From Microplitis mediator (lineage: Eukaryota > Arthropoda > Insecta > Hymenoptera > Braconidae), in NCBI RefSeq assembly GCF_029852145.1, contig NC_079971.1, positions 4,459,697 through 4,523,696 of the forward strand: a stretch of DNA of 64,000 nt, in the 5' to 3' direction. A model generated the notes under the pieces. That model worked only from the letters and a program-made list of their open reading frames with translations. It was not told the DNA's origin and searched no databases. Positions 61,079-64,000 of the stretch are shown in pieces (the stretch's first letter is position 1; each line of letters starts with the position of its first letter). Both the position numbers and the translations under genes were made by a program.

Positions 61079-62364
61079 TAATATATATAAAGGACACATA
61101 ATGATTGGCGAATAAGAATAAAAGGATAAAGATGAGAATGAAAATGATGATGATGAAGTAAAGAGAATGTAATATAAGGGAGGTAGCGAAGAAAGAAGGG
61201 AAGAAGGCCAGTGGCCGTCACGGTGTCTTACACACAGAGAGTACGGGCTTTACCTTAACTTCTACCTTTACCTCTGGCTTCTCTTATATTCCTGTTTCTT
61301 TTCTTACATTACATTACATTAGCTTCACTCGATGTCCAATATACCTCTACCTATACCTCTATCGTCATACAACCTCCTTCTCTTCTCTAAGTCTTAAAAT
61401 TTTTTTTCCTTTGCTAAACTCATCATCTCTCTCCCTCTTGTTCATTCGGTCTTTCTGTAAAGCTCTCGTTTACTTTAACTGACTACTGTGCCGTTGCTCT
61501 CCTTGGCGCACTCGACACACTCGTGACTCAACTTTCTTTGTTCTCTTTCAAAGCTATTTAATACTCGTTTTAAATTTATTTGTAATCGCAGATTTAATTT
61601 TTTTTATCCCCCATTTATATATAAACCGAAATATAAATTCATTTAAGCGCGAGCTCTGTCGCTCGAAATAACTACTCCGAATAAATTTTGAATTTTTCAA
61701 GGATTTAGTATGTAGTTTTATTTTGAATTCGCTATTGCAGATCAAATACTACTCAGAACTGTGCACTCTGCGAGGAAGGCAAATGACAATGATGAAACCG
61801 CGGGTATACGGACTTGACACGATTCTCTTTGTTTCTTTTACGGCGCGAGATTGCATTCGTCGTGTATGTACTCGTGTATTTGTATATCTATAGCTTGCAT
61901 GATAGTATATATACATATATATATAGAGTAGCGAAGCATAAGGATCAACATGAGAGTGCAAGCGAGAGAAAAAAAGAGACCGGTTAACCACTATCTCGAG
62001 GTCGCGGTATGACAGGTGAATCGACACGTTGCAATAAAAAATGAAAGAAAGAAAAAAAATCAAAAGTCTGACAAAATTTCTTAAAACTTCATTTTATAAA
62101 ACTCGTGCAAAATTCATCGGCGAATCCAGGTTGCAGCTGGTCCCGGGAAATACCGACTCCGGGACTCAACTTCCAAAACGAGTTTCATTAAATTCATGTT
62201 CTCACATCATGTTTGCTAGCATTGGATGAAAAACCAAGTTAACTTTGTTACTGTACGGAAATGGCGGCAACACGTGCGTCATTTCCCGTTTCTCTTTACT
62301 CTCTTACTGTGTGTTACTCACTTACTCTCTCTTCATTTGCTTGTTTAATTCTCTTTCGTACTAA

Positions 62365-62366
<2 letters not shown>

Positions 62367-62427
<61 letters not shown>
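62367..62427. repeat. TA dinucleotide microsatellite
   Basis: An uninterrupted run of about 30 TA repeats. A shorter one lies at 46,545-46,592. Such runs are likely to vary in length between individuals. Confidence 0.95.
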
Positions 62428-62428
<1 letters not shown>

Positions 62429-62743
62429 TTGGCCCGTCACTTCCGGCACCGTCGACCGAATTTTTTATGTTGAGATAAAGGAAAAAAAAAAAAGAAAATA
62501 CAAATACTTGAATTAAAGAGATGTCACGAGATAATCCGGATCTGAGAGAAAACTTACATCCTTTAAGACACGTATATTAATGCATTAAATATGTAGAGCA
62601 TGACATAAAACGCAAAAATATTTTGAAACTTTTTTTAAAATTTGAAATCTAAAAAATTTATTTCGCGTAATCGTGATAAGAGGGGACAGAAACGATAAGA
62701 GGGAACGAATCAGATATAAAAGATATATATCTCGGTAATTCAG

Positions 62744-62877
62744 TGAGTCTCATTTTATTTGATTTTCGGGCTGGTATCGGGGCTTCTTGTATTCTTCCCG
62801 CGGGATTTTTCACCGGCGCCGGTTTCATACGGGCGTGCCAGCTGCTGAGGCAGGTGACGCCGCAGCTGTCGTACACC
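62744..62877 (+). CDS. Possible internal coding exon on the plus strand (about 44 codons)
   Basis: The segment is bounded by an acceptor-like GTAATTCAG and a good donor (ACACC-GTAAGGAC), and is open in one frame reading SLILFDFRAGIGASC, then ILPAGFFTGAGF and IRACQLLRQVTPQLSYT. The composition is clearly GC-richer than its surroundings, and the Gly/hydrophobic stretch looks like a membrane segment. I do not recognise the family. The opposite strand is also open (CGVTCLSSWHARMKPAPVK) but lacks equally good splice sites. If real, it would be part of a gene on the strand opposite to nemo, either nested in its 5' intron or neighbouring it. Confidence 0.3.
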
Positions 62878-64000
62878 GTAAGGACTTTCCACCCTCTAAA
62901 ATATCCTACCGAGTCTCGTACGAAACTTGTCTTGGGTTTGAAATTTTTTACTGAAACTTTTTTTCCTTTATCTGAATTTAGTAACCAATTTCATTAATTA
63001 ATAATTACCAATCAAATCTACTAATCATTTTTTTTAATTTAAAAATTAAATCGTAATTTACGTAACTCCTGTACGTCAAGTTTTAATTGTTCATTTAAAA
63101 AGCCCGCGTTTTTAAAATTCCTAATTTTTTAAAATAAAAATTCGCTCTCGGTTTTTAAAAATCAAACTTTCAGTAAAAATTCAAAAAAACGCGGCAAATA
63201 TTTGAAATTTAAACCCTATCGATTTGTAATGAAAAAAATGAAAACTACCAGATTAAAACTGGTTGTTAGTTTGAAAACCTACTAAATGGGCATGAAAAAA
63301 AAATGTATTTTCCGTGTGCTGTTGAACGTAAAGAAGGACATGTAATATAACAACAAAGCACCGGGGGATGGGATAGATGATATGTGAATTGACAGGGCAT
63401 TCACTCGAAGTATAAACGCCAGACGGTCCGACCAAGGGGGCTCCGTATAACCAACACGGGGGAGTAGTTGTGGTGTGCAACTCACGGGGGGAAAACCCGG
63501 AGCGAATAGGGCACGAATGCCCGCTCGTATTCGAAAAGAAAAAAAATACTAGCTGCACTCTCTCGTTCTCATCCCTAACAATCTCAATACTGTACTCTAC
63601 ACTATACTTTATACTAATACTGCAACAGCAGCATGTGGTTCAGCTCTCAATAGAACAGACGGTTTCATTCTCTCAGTGCCGCCGAAAAATGCACAGGGAG
63701 CTGGAGCTGAAAAATATCATAGGGGTAGAAAACTTTAATTGACGAGTTGAGGGAACACACAACTCTCTCTCTCTCGTGTACTTGATGACGTTTTTTTGCA
63801 TACTCGTGCTAAATTTCTGACATAAATAATTATTCAGCAATCGAGATCGCTTGCATTTAAAATAATTAACTCGGCAGTAAATTAAACTGCATTTATAAAT
63901 ATAAAGAAATAAAATTCTTTGGTGTCGTTGATCTTTCGTTGAATTTTATCTTCAACGTACGCCCGATATTGAATTTCTTTTAAATAAAAAATCCACATTG
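62878..64000. other. Right-edge segment with a GC-rich block
   Basis: AT-rich sequence with one GC-richer block at about 63,390-63,540. Both strands are open there (for example TPPCWLYGAPLVGPSG on the minus strand), but I see no consistent splice sites and no match to the Nemo N-terminus. A promoter or 5' UTR piece of nemo is one possibility. Confidence 0.35.

Larger units (their letters stand above)
47318..64000 (-). other. Probable large 5' intron of nemo (or intergenic sequence upstream of it)
   Basis: The exon starting at 47,317 needs an upstream exon encoding the glycine-rich loop (GxGxxG). I searched the minus strand to 64,000 for the reverse-complement pattern of that motif and did not find it, so this whole stretch is probably intron. 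Contents include nested elements at 48.37-50.32 kb, MITEs at 53.2 and 60.2-61.1 kb, TA microsatellites (62,367-62,427), an ATAC run (59,607-59,637) and GC-richer blocks at 54,770-55,090, 55,320-55,620, 62,760-62,880 and 63,390-63,540. Apart from the possible exon at 62,744-62,877, I support no gene here. Confidence 0.5.

Noticed and set aside
62261..62473. 70-residue ORF with an Ile-Tyr run
   Set aside because: It is a translation of the TA microsatellite.
62744..62880. Minus-strand reading of the GC-rich block as the nemo N-terminal exon
   Set aside because: The peptide lacks the glycine-rich loop and does not end in a phase that would complete the split Trp codon at 47,317.
1..64000. CRISPR array, rRNA or prokaryotic-type system
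   Set aside because: The tandem repeats have no unique-spacer pattern and the window is clearly eukaryotic (introns, microsatellites, nemo).

Overview
The window looks like a euchromatic piece of an AT-rich insect nuclear genome, most likely a hymenopteran such as a parasitoid wasp. The evidence is spliced genes with GT/AG introns, a Nemo kinase whose exons match insect NLK proteins closely, an insect-type thioredoxin/DUF4746 protein, long poly-A/T tracts and many short inverted-repeat elements. There are no bacterial-style operons, no rRNA, no convincing tRNA gene and no CRISPR array. The species assignment is inference.

Layout. (1) 7-2970, minus: the 5' coding half of a serine-rich, low-complexity protein in six exons, running off the left edge; I do not recognise the family. 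(2) 2971-12.1 kb: non-coding, with a 189-bp tandem array and palindromic elements. (3) 12.14-12.40 kb, minus: a weak two-exon small-gene model. (4) 12,948-14,462, minus: an intronless 504-residue thioredoxin-like/DUF4746 protein, of the kind linked to cilia and sperm tails. (5) 14.5-37.3 kb: gene-poor and rich in MITE-like elements, with one unidentified ORF (21,168-21,488, minus) and one convincing orphan first coding exon (24,238-24,324, minus). (6) 37,358-47,317, minus: eight exons encoding 375 residues of nemo (Nemo-like kinase), from just after the glycine-rich loop to the stop. The first coding exon(s) with the ATP-binding loop are not visible and probably lie beyond 64,000. (7) 47,318-64,000: probably the large 5' intron of nemo, holding nested transposon remnants, one candidate plus-strand exon and several GC-richer islands.

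The genes do not form an obvious pathway. Nemo is a Wnt/Notch/TGF-beta-modulating kinase, the thioredoxin-like protein is probably axonemal, and the others are unknown. The most informative part of the window is its repeat content. At least eight families of non-autonomous inverted-repeat elements are present. One of them has an internally visible empty site, because its host element is itself an inverted repeat. There is also a dispersed family of short arrays with a steady 185-190 bp period built around a near-palindromic core.
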